Made by a program: the position numbers and the translations under genes | Source of the DNA: Lachnospiraceae bacterium | GTDB taxonomy: Bacteria > Bacillota > Clostridia > Lachnospirales > Lachnospiraceae | Reading direction: 5' to 3' | NCBI GenBank assembly: GCA_016291405.1 | Contig: JAEEXG010000001.1 | Location: 62,001-126,000, forward strand | Length of the DNA stretch: 64,000 bases | Part shown: positions 36,511 through 46,084 of the stretch, piece by piece | Position numbering within the stretch: position 1 is the first letter of the stretch | Layout of the letters: every line of letters begins with the position of its first letter | Notes under the pieces: model-generated | The model's database searches: none | Told to the model about the DNA's origin: nothing | What the model saw: the letters and a program-made list of their open reading frames with translations, nothing else

Positions 36511-37047
36511 TCAAAATGATGGCGGTGTGGATACCCATAACACCTTAGCTGTTTTCTTGTTTTTATTTATAATCTTGTGAAACTCTTTTCCGTGTAAATA
36601 AAATGTTTCACCTTTTTTAACCGTCTGACCTTTATCACCAATCATCAAAACGATACTGCCTTCCAACACATATCCAAACTCTTCACCGCTGTGAGGAGCC
36701 ATTTCAAAGGACTCACCGTTTTCAGGGATTGTGATTAATATTGGTTCCATATCGTTTTTCTGAGTGTTTGGAACGATCCAACTTATTGAGTAACTATCCT
36801 TTTCATCCTCAAAAAAGTCACTTTCATGAAAAACCGTTTTAACATTTTTTTCATCTTGTGAGAAAAATTCCTGTAAAGAACTTCCCAAAGCCTCCAAGAT
36901 GTCATTAAGTGTGGAAATTGACGGAGAAGAAATGTCGTTTTCAAGCTGTGAAAGAAAACCTTTGGTAAGCTCACATCTTGAAGCAAGTTCTTCCAAAGTC
37001 AAATTCTTTTGCATTCTTAATTGTTTTATCTTATGTCCTATATCCAA
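36511..37047 (-). CDS. XRE-family regulator with cupin domain (PuuR-like)
   Basis: 178 residues. N-terminal helix-turn-helix (HKIKQLRMQKNLTLEELASR, CELTKGFLSQLENDISSPSI) and C-terminal cupin (APHSGEEFGYVLEGSIVLMI, FYLHGKEFHKIIN), which in this family senses a small ligand. As first gene of the pot operon it most likely represses or tunes polyamine uptake in response to polyamines. The start codon is TTG with GGAGG 7 bases upstream. Candidate operators (GTTTAG repeats) surround its promoter, suggesting autoregulation. Confidence 0.9.
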   Translation of the reverse strand: MDIGHKIKQLRMQKNLTLEELASRCELTKGFLSQLENDISSPSISTLNDILEALGSSLQEFFSQDEKNVKTVFHESDFFEDEKDSYSISWIVPNTQKNDMEPILITIPENGESFEMAPHSGEEFGYVLEGSIVLMIGDKGQTVKKGETFYLHGKEFHKIINKNKKTAKVLWVSTPPSF

Positions 37048-37077
37048 AGAGATACCTCCTTTCGAAGTTACCTAATA

Positions 37078-37178
37078 CTAAACTTTTGGATTGATTTTTC
37101 TAAACCAAACGACTTAATTATACATTAACCATTTTAAATTGCAATAGAAAATATATATATTCTAAACAAAAAGTTTAG
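37078..37178 (-). promoter_or_regulatory. pot operon promoter with GTTTAG operator elements
   Basis: Minus-strand TTGCAA (37139-37144), 16-base spacer, TATAAT (37117-37122). GTTTAG/CTAAAC elements flank it: a perfect inverted repeat CTAAAC-AAAAA-GTTTAG at 37162-37178 upstream, and CTAAAC at 37100-37105 and 37078-37083 downstream of the start. This arrangement fits an operator for the XRE-cupin regulator encoded next. Confidence 0.65.
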
Positions 37179-37180
37179 TA

Positions 37181-37211
37181 AAAAGAAAAAACCGCCAAAC
37201 AAACGGCGGTT
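37181..37211 (-). terminator. terminator after the GlgX-like gene
   Basis: Minus-strand AACCGCC / eight-base loop / GGCGGTT (37190-37211) with a T-rich tail (TTTTTTC). Isolates the pot operon from the gene upstream. Confidence 0.85.
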
Positions 37212-37223
37212 TAAATTAATTAT

Positions 37224-39050
37224 TTAGTTAATTAAAATTGAAATGCTTCTCTTTTTTGCAAGGTATTTATCACCCTTAACAATCAAGGCCTTATCTTCTT
37301 TAAAAGACTCATCTGTTGATAAATCGCTTGAGTATAAAAGCCTCCAATGCTTTTTAGCCTTAATTTCCGGAAGAGCAAATTCACAATCTTCCCAATACAT
37401 ATTGTAAACTATGTAAATCGATTCCTCTTTTTCTGTCTTATACTGCTTTGCATAGTCTCCGTAATATAACACTCCAAAGGCTCTTGAAACCGGAGTTTGA
37501 TCCATTTTAAAGGCTTCCCTTCCGTGGAAAGAAACATCAGGGAATTTACAGGACATATAATCAAAAAGCATAAGTTCCTTAGGCTGATGAAGTATTGAAT
37601 GCCTTTTTCTGAATGAAATTAAATTCTTTGTAAAGTTATAAAAATCCAAGGCAGTTTTATCTTTTCTATACTTAATCCACCCTGTTTCATTATCCTGACA
37701 ATATGGATTATTGTTTCCAAACTGAGTATTTAAAAGCTCATCTCCACCCTTTATTAAAGGTGCGCCTTGGGTAAGCATCATTAAAAGGAAAGCATTTCTT
37801 ACCTGCTGTTTTCTAAGAGATAAAATACTCTTTTTCTTAGTCTCTCCCTCAATTCCGCAGTTCCAGCTGTAATTATAGTCTGTTCCGTCTGTATTATCTT
37901 CTCCGTTTTCTTCATTGTGTTTAACGTTAAAAGAAACCAGATCGTATAATGAAAATCCTGAAAAATCTGTAATAAAGCGAAGGGGTGAATAAAACCTTGA
38001 ATTCTCCCTTACGGCATAGCTTAAATAAGAAACCATGTCTTCATCGCTCTTTAAAAACTTCCTTGCGCTGTTCATAAAAAGATTGTTTGAAGATGCAAGG
38101 ACTTTATATTTAAGAGCGCTCTTATCATCGTATGAATTAAAATCATAGTTATCGTAAATGATTTTAGTCTTTTTAAGCATCGGATCAGATAATATATCAT
38201 CCATGGGAATGTTTAGCCCAATCAGTCTAAATCCATCAATATGAAATTCCGTCACATAGTACTTTAAAGAATTTAGAATATAATCTTTTGACGCATTCTC
38301 ATATTGCATCATTAAGATTATTTCCATGCCTGCGTCATGATATGTCTTTATAAAGTGCTTAAATTCAAAAGCCGGATAATCCGATGAAACATACTCTTTC
38401 TTTATTGCAAAATGTAAGCCCGCTCCAAAGCCCCAGTAATTTTTCTTTAAATTCTCTTTGCTCTTATCTTCTTTATAACTGTATATTTGATTTTCAATTG
38501 AGTTTTCATCGCCAAGTTTCTTTTTTAATACTTCATATACAGGCATTAAAACGATAGACGTGACTCCAAGCTTTTTATAATAACTTAACTTACTTTCTAA
38601 AGCTTTAAAGGTGCCTTTTTTACCTGAAGCCTTAGGATCAAGCATTGTGCTTCCTTTAACACTTGTTAAATAAAAGTAGGAATCCTCATAGAAAACTCTG
38701 GGATTTTTATCATTATCAAAATCTTTATAAGGCTTTTCTTTTTGAAACAGGGAGAAGTTACCCTCTAAATCAACCGCTTTTGAATAAGGGTCTATAAACT
38801 CCTTATCATCGGTTTGATATCTGTAAGAAAGCATATCAAAATCAAGCCCTGACACATTTATACAAAGAACATCTCCAAGAAACATGTCTTCGGTTAAATC
38901 AAGCTTGTATACAGGCTTCTTTGAATTAATATCGTAAAAATTTATGGATGCTACTCTAAGGAAAGGCAAATAAGCGCAAAAATACATGCTCTTTTTATCT
39001 TTTTTAACACCAAAGCCACAAAATAAAGCCTTATTTACAAAAACATCCAT
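37224..39050 (-). CDS. GlgX/TreX-like GH13 protein lacking catalytic residues (pseudoenzyme)
   Basis: 608 residues, related to glycogen/isoamylase-type debranching enzymes: NYWGFGAG (204-211), HIDGFRLIGL (270-279), FITDFSGFSLYDLVSFNVKH (359-378), then NYSWNCGIEGE and QGAPLIKGGDELLNTQFGNN. The catalytic positions are replaced. Debranching enzymes have GFRFD with the nucleophile Asp; here it is GFRLIG (Ile277). The acid/base Glu of IAEPWD corresponds to Asp300 in IYDNYD. TAHDGF, with the third Asp and a His, is TDFSGF (Phe363, Ser364). The region I His/Asn motif is also lost (MEIILMMQYENAS). The N-terminal domain is short. RBS AAGGA 7 bases before the ATG and an open frame indicate an expressed protein; probably a glycan-binding or regulatory role, by inference. 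Confidence 0.83.
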   Translation of the reverse strand: MDVFVNKALFCGFGVKKDKKSMYFCAYLPFLRVASINFYDINSKKPVYKLDLTEDMFLGDVLCINVSGLDFDMLSYRYQTDDKEFIDPYSKAVDLEGNFSLFQKEKPYKDFDNDKNPRVFYEDSYFYLTSVKGSTMLDPKASGKKGTFKALESKLSYYKKLGVTSIVLMPVYEVLKKKLGDENSIENQIYSYKEDKSKENLKKNYWGFGAGLHFAIKKEYVSSDYPAFEFKHFIKTYHDAGMEIILMMQYENASKDYILNSLKYYVTEFHIDGFRLIGLNIPMDDILSDPMLKKTKIIYDNYDFNSYDDKSALKYKVLASSNNLFMNSARKFLKSDEDMVSYLSYAVRENSRFYSPLRFITDFSGFSLYDLVSFNVKHNEENGEDNTDGTDYNYSWNCGIEGETKKKSILSLRKQQVRNAFLLMMLTQGAPLIKGGDELLNTQFGNNNPYCQDNETGWIKYRKDKTALDFYNFTKNLISFRKRHSILHQPKELMLFDYMSCKFPDVSFHGREAFKMDQTPVSRAFGVLYYGDYAKQYKTEKEESIYIVYNMYWEDCEFALPEIKAKKHWRLLYSSDLSTDESFKEDKALIVKGDKYLAKKRSISILIN

Positions 39051-39119
39051 AGGTTTATCCTTCCGAATTAATACTTCTTGATAAATATACTACCACAAAG
39101 AAAGCCACCTAGCGAGTGC

Positions 39120-39148
39120 TTGCTATTTTTTTGTTTTTATCTTAGAAT
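39120..39148 (+). promoter_or_regulatory. promoter of the DUF1292 gene
   Basis: TTGCTA (39120-39125), 17-base spacer, TAGAAT (39143-39148), 31 bases before the start codon. Confidence 0.55.
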
Positions 39149-39179
39149 CATCTCAAAAGAAATACTTAAAGGAGCTACT

Positions 39180-39503
39180 ATGAGTGATATTGAAAGAGAT
39201 GATTTTTTAAAAGAGATGGACGAGGAAATGACCGTATCTCTTGATTTGGAGGACGGAACCACTGTTGTGTGTTCAATCGTCACTATTTTAACCGTTGACG
39301 GTAAAGACTACATTGCTTTGCAGCCTTTAGACGATGAAGGAAATGCAGCAGGTGAAGACATCTGGTTTTACGGTTATAAAGAGGATGAATCAGATCCAAA
39401 TAAGGATCCCGAACTTATTTACATCGAAAGCGATGAAGAGCTTGAAGCTGTATATGATAAGTTTGATGAATACCTTGATGATTTGGAATTTGACGAAGAA
39501 TAA
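39180..39503 (+). CDS. DUF1292 domain protein
   Basis: 107 residues from the ATG at 39180, which has AAAGGAG 5 bases upstream; the frame extends upstream without a start signal. Very acidic. The DUF1292 core is visible: MTVSLDLEDGTTVVCSIVTI, VDGKDYIALQPLD, then DIWFYGYKED. The C-terminal tail is rich in Asp/Glu (YDKFDEYLDDLEFDEE). Small Firmicutes proteins of this family have no established function. Single-gene unit, convergent with the helicase gene, with only 3 bases between them and no obvious terminator. Confidence 0.88.
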   Translation: MSDIERDDFLKEMDEEMTVSLDLEDGTTVVCSIVTILTVDGKDYIALQPLDDEGNAAGEDIWFYGYKEDESDPNKDPELIYIESDEELEAVYDKFDEYLDDLEFDEE

Positions 39504-39506
39504 TAA

Positions 39507-41258
39507 TTAAATAAATTCACTTATAAAGGATGAGGGAACGTGGTTAACGCTTCTCTCATCTTTTATTGTATAGATTTTTAATTTCTTTTTCGCTCTTGTC
39601 ATCGCTACATAAAAAAGTCTTCTTTCTTCTTCAATATTGCATGTAATTTCGCTTACTTCGGGAGGCACCCTTCCTTTTACTACATCCGGCAAAAACACAC
39701 AATCAAATTCAAGGCCCTTTGACCTGTGATAAGTGGTAATCGTAGGCTTATATGGGCATTTAATCAGGCTTTCATCCTTTAAAAGGTTCTCTTTTTCTTT
39801 GCTTAAAGCTTTAATAAAAGCATTAATGTCAGGATTTTTCATAGCCAATGCTATTATTTTTTCATACAAAGAATATATTACATCTTTAAAGTCCTCGTAC
39901 TTTTCAACAATATACTTTTCATACCCTATTATATTTTTTAAATACATAACAAATGAATTGGCACTAAACTTACTAAGTAAATCCATCTGCCTTTTTAAAA
40001 TGCTTAATGCATCGGCTTTATAAGTTCCTGATAAACTAGCCGCAAGCTTATCCAAATCATTTATTCCAAGAAAGAAAACCGATGATGGAATAAACCTGTT
40101 TGGCTTATTTACTACAGGTTTTAGATAGTCTAAGTTACGGGTCTTTGAATATAGTAAATAATTTAAGTGATCGCTTATCATTTCTTCCGCAATACTTTTT
40201 TCTTTATCCTCTAAAATTCCGTTGTTTATTAATTCCTCGTATTTTAAAACTTCAATATTGGTTCTAAGAAGGATTGCGCAGTCCATTCCTTTGCTTGTAT
40301 AGTAAGAAACATCTTCATAGAGTTTTCTTTTTTCAAGGTAACTACTGTCCAACACTTCAACATCAAATGCATCAAGGGAGTCTGCATTTACGCATTTTTG
40401 CATCTCACTTTTTAATCTGTTAACATTTTTGCTTATTACCTTCTGGGCGGCTTTAACTATTTTTTCTTCACTTCTGTAATTGGTTTTAAGCTCATAAACG
40501 TAAGTATCTTTAAAATCATAACAAAAGCGCTTCATAATATCTAAGCCGGCGCCTCTGAAACCATAAATTGACTGATCCTCATCTCCTACGCAATAGATAT
40601 TTCCCTTTTCCCTAAATGCTTTCTTTATGCATTCGTATTGATACATGTTTATATCCTGAAACTCGTCTATACAAACATAGTCAAATAAAGAACCTATTCT
40701 CTTTAGATTAACATCATCAAGAATCACCTTTTCATAAAACAAGGATGTAATGTCATCAAAGTCGATTGAATTGTTTTCTTGCAAAAGCTCATTATAAGAG
40801 TTATATACACTCATAAAATAATCTTTATTTAATCCGTCAAAGTCAAATTCCTCTTTATTAAACAATGACTTATACAAAGAAATCTTATTTGAATATAGTT
40901 CAATTAATTCCTTAGAACCTAAAATTTTACTAAGTATTTTATTTCTGTCGTTTTCTGAAATAATTGTTTTAGAAATATCGGATAAATCTTTTATCATTCG
41001 ATAAAAAAACGAATGAAATGTTCCAAAGAAAACTTTATTTGCCGATGACGGCGAAAGTTTCTTGAATCGGTCATACATTTGCTTGGCCGCTGATTTTGTA
41101 AATGTAATTACCAAAATCTTATTTGGGTCTGCACCCTTTTTAATCAAACTGTATATGTGATGTGTAAGCACCAGCGTTTTCCCGGATCCGGGCCCCGCCA
41201 AAACAAGTGCAGGGCCCTTTCCGTGGTTAATTGCTTTATATTGATTATTATCTTCCAA
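39507..41258 (-). CDS. UvrD/Rep-type superfamily 1 helicase, short form
   Basis: 583 residues, shorter than UvrD/PcrA (about 720-750). ATP-binding motif [11 protein letters not shown] (residues 18-28), Walker B-like CIDEFQDIN, motif [16 protein letters not shown], motif IV-region [12 protein letters not shown], and motifs [22 protein letters not shown] and [13 protein letters not shown]. The extreme C-terminal tail that in PcrA binds RNA polymerase is missing. 3'-5' unwinding in repair or plasmid/rolling-circle replication is expected from the family. The start is TTG, overlapping the gltX stop by 11 bases, so it is likely translationally coupled to gltX. Confidence 0.9.
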   Translation of the reverse strand: MEDNNQYKAINHGKGPALVLAGPGSGKTLVLTHHIYSLIKKGADPNKILVITFTKSAAKQMYDRFKKLSPSSANKVFFGTFHSFFYRMIKDLSDISKTIISENDRNKILSKILGSKELIELYSNKISLYKSLFNKEEFDFDGLNKDYFMSVYNSYNELLQENNSIDFDDITSLFYEKVILDDVNLKRIGSLFDYVCIDEFQDINMYQYECIKKAFREKGNIYCVGDEDQSIYGFRGAGLDIMKRFCYDFKDTYVYELKTNYRSEEKIVKAAQKVISKNVNRLKSEMQKCVNADSLDAFDVEVLDSSYLEKRKLYEDVSYYTSKGMDCAILLRTNIEVLKYEELINNGILEDKEKSIAEEMISDHLNYLLYSKTRNLDYLKPVVNKPNRFIPSSVFFLGINDLDKLAASLSGTYKADALSILKRQMDLLSKFSANSFVMYLKNIIGYEKYIVEKYEDFKDVIYSLYEKIIALAMKNPDINAFIKALSKEKENLLKDESLIKCPYKPTITTYHRSKGLEFDCVFLPDVVKGRVPPEVSEITCNIEEERRLFYVAMTRAKKKLKIYTIKDERSVNHVPSSFISEFI

Positions 41259-42711
41259 GTGCCTTTTCTAACAAAGAAACGCCTGTCTTAAGTCTTGAAA
41301 CAGACTCTTCTTTTCCTAACACTTCTAAGATTTCAGTGGCACCGGCGGGTGTCATCTGCTTTCCTGAAAGAGCAGTTCTGATGGGCCACATCACATACCC
41401 AATCTTAACTCCCTTTTCTTCAACATACTTTGAAAGATAAGCATAGAGGCTATCGTTTGTATAATCATCAAACTTTTCAAGCAAAGGAATAACATCCTTT
41501 AAAGTTTCAAGTGAAGACTCAAGAGTGGTCTTCATCTTTTTATGCTCATACATGCTTACATCATACTCAGGCAACTTTTCAAAGAAATCGATGTGCTCAC
41601 AAATATCGGGGAACACTTCGATACGTGACTTAGTCATTAAAGCAATCTTCTTCTTATCAATGTTCTTTGTGATTACCTTGTCAACATAAGGCATAGCCAT
41701 TTCAAGGAAAGCCTCATCACTCATCTTCTTAATGTATTCTGAGTTCATCCATCTTAACTTGTTAACATCAAATACAGAAGGTGATTTGTTGATTCTGTGA
41801 TAATCAAACTTCTTAATGAGTTCATCAAGAGTAAAGAACTCTTCGTTATCTTCAGGTGACCATCCCAAAAGAGCAATAAAGTTGATAATTGCTTCTGTTA
41901 AGAAGCCCTGCTCAAGCAAATCTTCAAAGGAACTGTGTCCGGATCTTTTTGATAATTTCTTATGAGTTTCGTCTGTAATAAGACCAAGGTGAATGTACTT
42001 AGGTGATTCCCAGCCGAAAGCATCATACAAACGCTGATACTTAGGAGTTGAGGAAATATACTCATTACCTCTTACAACATGGGTGATTTCCATCAAATGA
42101 TCATCTATTACGTTTGCAAAGTTGTAAGTAGGGAAACCGTCAGACTTAATCAAAATCATATCATCAAGTTCTGAGTTATCTACAGTAATGTCTCCGTAAA
42201 GTTCATCATGGAATGTGGTTGAACCTTCGTTTGGAACATTCTGTCTTATAACATAAGGCTTACCTGCCTTTAAATTAGCTTCAATTTCTTCTTTTGATAA
42301 ATGTAAGCAGTGTTTGTCGTATACTACGATTTCTTTACCGTCAACAACCTGCTTTAAGGTTTCAAGTCTTTCTGCGTCACAGAAGCAGTAATAAGCTTCA
42401 CCTTTTTCAATTAACTTCTTTGCGTATTCAAGATAAATGCCGGAAGCCATTCTTTCACTTTGAACATAAGGGCCAAATCCTTTATCCTTATCGGGGCCTT
42501 CATCATGTACAAGACCGGTCTTTTCAAGTGTTCTGTAAATAATGTCGATAGCACCTTCCACAAAACGTTCCTGGTCAGTATCTTCTATTCTTAAAATAAA
42601 ATCACCGCCTTCATGCTTGGCGATAAGGAATTCATACAAAGCTGTTCTTAAGTTTCCGACATGCATTCTGCCTGTAGGGCTTGGAGCAAATCTTGTTCTG
42701 ATTTTTGCCAT
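41248..42711 (-). CDS. gltX: Glutamyl-tRNA synthetase
   Basis: Charges tRNA-Glu (and often tRNA-Gln in organisms using GatCAB). 487 residues. Class I signatures: [20 protein letters not shown] (HIGH region) and [11 protein letters not shown] (KMSKS region). [13 protein letters not shown] is conserved. GGAG before the ATG. Own promoter upstream; the helicase gene overlaps its 3' end. Confidence 0.97.
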   Translation of the reverse strand: MAKIRTRFAPSPTGRMHVGNLRTALYEFLIAKHEGGDFILRIEDTDQERFVEGAIDIIYRTLEKTGLVHDEGPDKDKGFGPYVQSERMASGIYLEYAKKLIEKGEAYYCFCDAERLETLKQVVDGKEIVVYDKHCLHLSKEEIEANLKAGKPYVIRQNVPNEGSTTFHDELYGDITVDNSELDDMILIKSDGFPTYNFANVIDDHLMEITHVVRGNEYISSTPKYQRLYDAFGWESPKYIHLGLITDETHKKLSKRSGHSSFEDLLEQGFLTEAIINFIALLGWSPEDNEEFFTLDELIKKFDYHRINKSPSVFDVNKLRWMNSEYIKKMSDEAFLEMAMPYVDKVITKNIDKKKIALMTKSRIEVFPDICEHIDFFEKLPEYDVSMYEHKKMKTTLESSLETLKDVIPLLEKFDDYTNDSLYAYLSKYVEEKGVKIGYVMWPIRTALSGKQMTPAGATEILEVLGKEESVSRLKTGVSLLEKALGR

Positions 42712-42745
42712 AACTTCTTCTCCTTACTAATATTGTATCTAGGAT

Positions 42746-42774
42746 ATTTTATGCTTAAATCAAAATAAATACAA
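42746..42774 (-). promoter_or_regulatory. promoter of gltX
   Basis: Minus-strand TTGTAT (42769-42774), 17-base spacer, TAAAAT (42746-42751), 34 bases before the ATG. Confidence 0.6.
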
Positions 42775-42790
42775 GTGTTAATCTTTATAT

Positions 42791-42815
42791 AAGAAAAAGC
42801 AGCTTAGCGCTGCTT
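42791..42815 (-). terminator. terminator overlapping the hybrid kinase stop codon
   Basis: Minus-strand AAGCAGC / GCTAA / GCTGCTT (42797-42815) followed by TTTTCTT. The stop codon TAA (42804-42806) lies in the loop. Confidence 0.82.
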
Positions 42816-44480
42816 TTCTATTTTTATGTATTTTCTTAATATACTGTTTAGCCAGTTCATATCGATGGGCTTTGGTACATAATCATCAAAACCTTCCGAA
42901 ATAAACATTTCTCTGACCCCGCTAACAACATTTGCTGTAAGAGCAATTAAGGGAACTGTCTTCATGTATTCGCTGTTATCGGCTCTTATTAAGTTAAGAG
43001 TATCAATTCCGTCAAGCTCCGGCATCATATGGTCAATGAAAATGATATCAAAATCTTTTTCGCGACTTAATATCTCCAAACATTCTCTTCCGCTTACACA
43101 AGTAACTACGTCAAGACCAAATGTTTTTAAAAGACCTTCAGAAACCTTTAAGTTAACTAAGTTATCATCAACTACCAAAACCTTTGCGCCAACGGTAACA
43201 ATGGGTTCTTTAACCTTTTCTTCCGTTGACTTTTCTTCTTTTAAGGAAGAAGCCGTACTGATTTTCTGGCTTAAATGAACAGTAAACTTAGATCCGACGC
43301 CGTAAGTACTTTCTACTTCAATTCTGCCGCCCATTAAAGATAAAAGCTGCTTACATATTGCAAGTCCCAAGCCTGTTCCTTCTCTGGTTCTAAGTCTTCT
43401 TGTATCAAGCTGCTGGAAGCTTACAAACAACTTGTTTAAATCTTCCTTCTTTATGCCTATTCCACTGTCTGTTACGGAGATTGTCATATCTAAAAATCCT
43501 GAATCTTCTTCTCCGGTAACTTCCAAAATAACATAACCGTTTTCTGTATATTTAATGGCATTTGATAATAGATTAAATAAAATCTGTCTGATTCGAAGCT
43601 CATCTCCGATAAGAAGATCAGGTAATCCCGGTTGAATCTCTGCTTTTACTTCAACCTGCTTATCCTCTACTCTTAAGGAAGACATGTTCATAACATCGTC
43701 TACCATATGTTTAAAAGAATAGGTAACGGGGACAATTTCAAGTTTCCCGCTCTCCATCTTTGAATAATCCAAAATATCGTTAACTATTGAAATTAAAACA
43801 GTTCCTGCACGCTTAATGTTTTCGGTATTTTCTCTTGCCTCGGGAGATAATGTCTTATCTCTTAAAGTAAGCTCAGCCATACCGCATATAGCGTTCATGG
43901 GGGTACGGATTTCATGAGACATATTTGCTAAGAATAAATTCTTTGAATCGCTTGCTCTTCTTGCCTCTTCAGCCTTTTCTTCCATACCTTTCATAAACTT
44001 ATTTGCATTGCTTACAACAATGTATAAGTTTAAAGATAACGCAATGAATATTGCTATATAGACGCAAAACATAAAAGGACTTACATTACGTGAAATGACC
44101 TCAGGAATAAAAACTACAAGGCCTATAGCAACGGCTGAAGAAATTGCAGACATATATATAATATAAATCGCATCCAACAATATACAAAAACAAGATGAAA
44201 TAACCGAAACAATAAAAATCGAAAAAGCAAGAGTGTTAAGAAAGTACCCAATAACAGCGGTAGCTAAAAGAACCATCAAATAAGAAAAAGGAACGACAAA
44301 CTTTTCTTTTTTCACCAAAAAAACAACTAAAGCGGTGGCACATATGGTTACACAGGAAATCCAAAGCACTATTCGTCCCGTTTCAGCGCCTTTATCATAA
44401 AAAGCATAAACGGTGTGAAGCAAAAGTGCCATAAGATATTCGGCTAAAAACAACCTCATGGTTTTTGTGTATCCGTACAT
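42804..44480 (-). CDS. Membrane hybrid histidine kinase (HisKA-HATPase-REC)
   Basis: 558 residues. N-terminal half of about 160 residues holds five or six transmembrane helices and no extracellular sensor domain of note. HisKA with LANMSHEIRTPMNA (phospho-acceptor His189); HATPase with an intact N-box (RQILFNLLSNAIKYT), G1 TDSGIGIKKED and G2 GTGLGLAICKQLL; C-terminal receiver with VLVVDDNLVNLKV and the phospho-acceptor Asp in FIDHMMPELDG, ending in the conserved PKPID. No Hpt domain, so an external phosphotransfer protein would be needed. Closely similar in architecture to the kinase at 54969-57074. GGAGG before the ATG. Confidence 0.94.
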   Translation of the reverse strand: MYGYTKTMRLFLAEYLMALLLHTVYAFYDKGAETGRIVLWISCVTICATALVVFLVKKEKFVVPFSYLMVLLATAVIGYFLNTLAFSIFIVSVISSCFCILLDAIYIIYMSAISSAVAIGLVVFIPEVISRNVSPFMFCVYIAIFIALSLNLYIVVSNANKFMKGMEEKAEEARRASDSKNLFLANMSHEIRTPMNAICGMAELTLRDKTLSPEARENTENIKRAGTVLISIVNDILDYSKMESGKLEIVPVTYSFKHMVDDVMNMSSLRVEDKQVEVKAEIQPGLPDLLIGDELRIRQILFNLLSNAIKYTENGYVILEVTGEEDSGFLDMTISVTDSGIGIKKEDLNKLFVSFQQLDTRRLRTREGTGLGLAICKQLLSLMGGRIEVESTYGVGSKFTVHLSQKISTASSLKEEKSTEEKVKEPIVTVGAKVLVVDDNLVNLKVSEGLLKTFGLDVVTCVSGRECLEILSREKDFDIIFIDHMMPELDGIDTLNLIRADNSEYMKTVPLIALTANVVSGVREMFISEGFDDYVPKPIDMNWLNSILRKYIKIEKQR

Positions 44481-44513
44481 ATAAGCCTCCGCTTTTAATT
44501 ATCTTCTATGAAA

Positions 44514-45383
44514 TTATCTTACATCACCCATAAAGAATAATGCAACTGTTCCGGGGCCTGCATGAGCTCCGATTGTGGGTCCGATGTAATTTATAAGGCA
44601 ATCCTTAATGCCATATCTTTTTTCTACTTCGTCACGAACAAATTCAGCATCCTCGATGCAATCTCCGTGACTTATAAATATTATATCATTTTTCTTGTCA
44701 TATGAACCAAGTTGTTCACCCATCATATCAACAAGCTTTAATAATGATTTCTTTCTTCCTCTTTCTTTGCATAAAGGAATGAGCTTACCTTCATCATCAA
44801 CATGCAAAACAGGCTTAATGTTTAATACAGTACCGATGAATGCTGCACTTCTTGACACTCTTCCGCCTCTGAATAAATGATTTAAATCATCAACGGTAAA
44901 TAAGTGAATCATGTTTTTTGCATGCTCTTTAACCCATTCACAGGTTTCTTCAAAAGACTTACCGTTGTTTCTCATTTCGCAAGCCTTATGAACCAATAAG
45001 CCTTCGCCAAGAGATGCACATTTAGAATCCACAACAACGATTTTTGCGTTCTTGTCTTCTTCCATTATTTCCTCGGCAGCAAGACGTCCTGAATTATATG
45101 TACCGCTTAATCCTGAAGAAAAAGCTATGTATAAGATTTCATTCCCCTTCTCCAATAATTTAAGCAACACTTCTTTTGCTTCATCAGGGTTAACCTGACT
45201 TGTTTTGGGGATGTTACCCTCTCTCATTAAAGAATAGAATTCCTTTTCAGGTAATTCTCTGGATGCAGAATATGTTTCACCTACAATAGTATAAGACAAA
45301 CTGAAAAGACCAAGGTTATTTTTTTCGATGTAATCCTTGGGCAAATCAGCCGTAGTATCAGTAGCAATTATAAAAGAACTCAA
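44514..45383 (-). CDS. DegV-family fatty-acid-binding protein
   Basis: 289 residues. The DegV fold is recognised by IIATDTTADLPKDYIEKN, ISFGLSGTY-like IAFSSGLSGTYNSGRLA, VVDSKCASLGEGLLVHKA, and FRGGRVSRSAAFIGTVLNIKP. Binds long-chain fatty acids and in some bacteria feeds the FakA fatty acid kinase (FakB). Whether this copy is FakB cannot be told; fakA is not in the window. The start is TTG with GGAGG 9 bases upstream. Confidence 0.92.
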   Translation of the reverse strand: MSSFIIATDTTADLPKDYIEKNNLGLFSLSYTIVGETYSASRELPEKEFYSLMREGNIPKTSQVNPDEAKEVLLKLLEKGNEILYIAFSSGLSGTYNSGRLAAEEIMEEDKNAKIVVVDSKCASLGEGLLVHKACEMRNNGKSFEETCEWVKEHAKNMIHLFTVDDLNHLFRGGRVSRSAAFIGTVLNIKPVLHVDDEGKLIPLCKERGRKKSLLKLVDMMGEQLGSYDKKNDIIFISHGDCIEDAEFVRDEVEKRYGIKDCLINYIGPTIGAHAGPGTVALFFMGDVR

Positions 45384-45417
45384 TATCTGTTACCTCCGCT
45401 GAATTTTGTACAGAAAT

Positions 45418-45446
45418 ATAATAACACCGAGAAATCCATAATTCAA
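45418..45446 (-). promoter_or_regulatory. promoter of the degV gene
   Basis: Minus-strand TTGAAT (45441-45446), 17-base spacer, TATTAT (45418-45423), 34 bases before the TTG start. A 7-bp inverted repeat (45473-45489) overlaps the nrdG stop codon just upstream but lacks a T-tract. Confidence 0.6.
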
Positions 45447-45488
45447 CAAAATAGTTTAAAAGTCCGATTAATGTAGTTTAGAAAACTA

Positions 45489-46082
45489 CTAAGGTGTTAT
45501 TTCTTTTCCTCCGCAGCCGCATCCGCAACCGCTGATATTTTCTTCCTGCACAAAATCAGGAGTTATTGGATTTGAATAATAGTCTCCGCAATGAAGAACG
45601 GGTATGGTTTTATCTTCTTTAAGAAGAGTCTTTTGAACATCTATTACTCTTTGGTTGCTGCTACCTTTCCACATTAAGGTAACATCCTTCTTTTCAACAA
45701 CAAACTCTCCGTCAACGCAAACATCAACGTACTTCATTAAAGAGTAATCGTATATTCCTTCCCATGAATCTCCGGTGTAAAGCCAGATAGTTTTATCGGG
45801 ATACTTTTCTCTGATTTCTTTACAAAGGTCCTCAACATAGGCTCTGTTTGCAGGGTGAAGAGGGTCTCCTCCTGAAAAGGTTATGCCTGATATGTAGGAT
45901 TTATCAAGTTGCTCGAATATCTCTTGCTTTGCATCATCGTCAAACAAAAGTCCGCCTTCGGGATCCCATGTACAAGGATTCTGACATTCTCTGCATCTAT
46001 GAAGGCAACCGGCTACCCACAAAACCACTCTTAAGCCGTCACCGTTTTTCATATCATCTTTGGTTATATTATGATAACGCAT
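45489..46082 (-). CDS. nrdG: Anaerobic ribonucleotide reductase activating protein
   Basis: Radical-SAM activase that installs the glycyl radical on NrdD. 197 residues. Cluster motif CLHRCREC (C-x3-C-x2-C) in GCLHRCRECQNPCTW, preceded by LRVVLWVAG; SAM-binding GG motif in ITFSGGDPLHPANRA. The C-terminus is glycine/cysteine-rich (ISGCGCGCGGKEITP). Separated by only 2 bases from nrdD and co-transcribed with it. Confidence 0.96.
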   Translation of the reverse strand: MRYHNITKDDMKNGDGLRVVLWVAGCLHRCRECQNPCTWDPEGGLLFDDDAKQEIFEQLDKSYISGITFSGGDPLHPANRAYVEDLCKEIREKYPDKTIWLYTGDSWEGIYDYSLMKYVDVCVDGEFVVEKKDVTLMWKGSSNQRVIDVQKTLLKEDKTIPVLHCGDYYSNPITPDFVQEENISGCGCGCGGKEITP

Positions 46083-46084
46083 AG

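Noticed and set aside
45473..45489. GTAGTTT/AAACTAC repeat as a terminator of nrdG
   Set aside because: A 7-bp stem without a T-tract on the minus strand; reported only as a note with the degV promoter.
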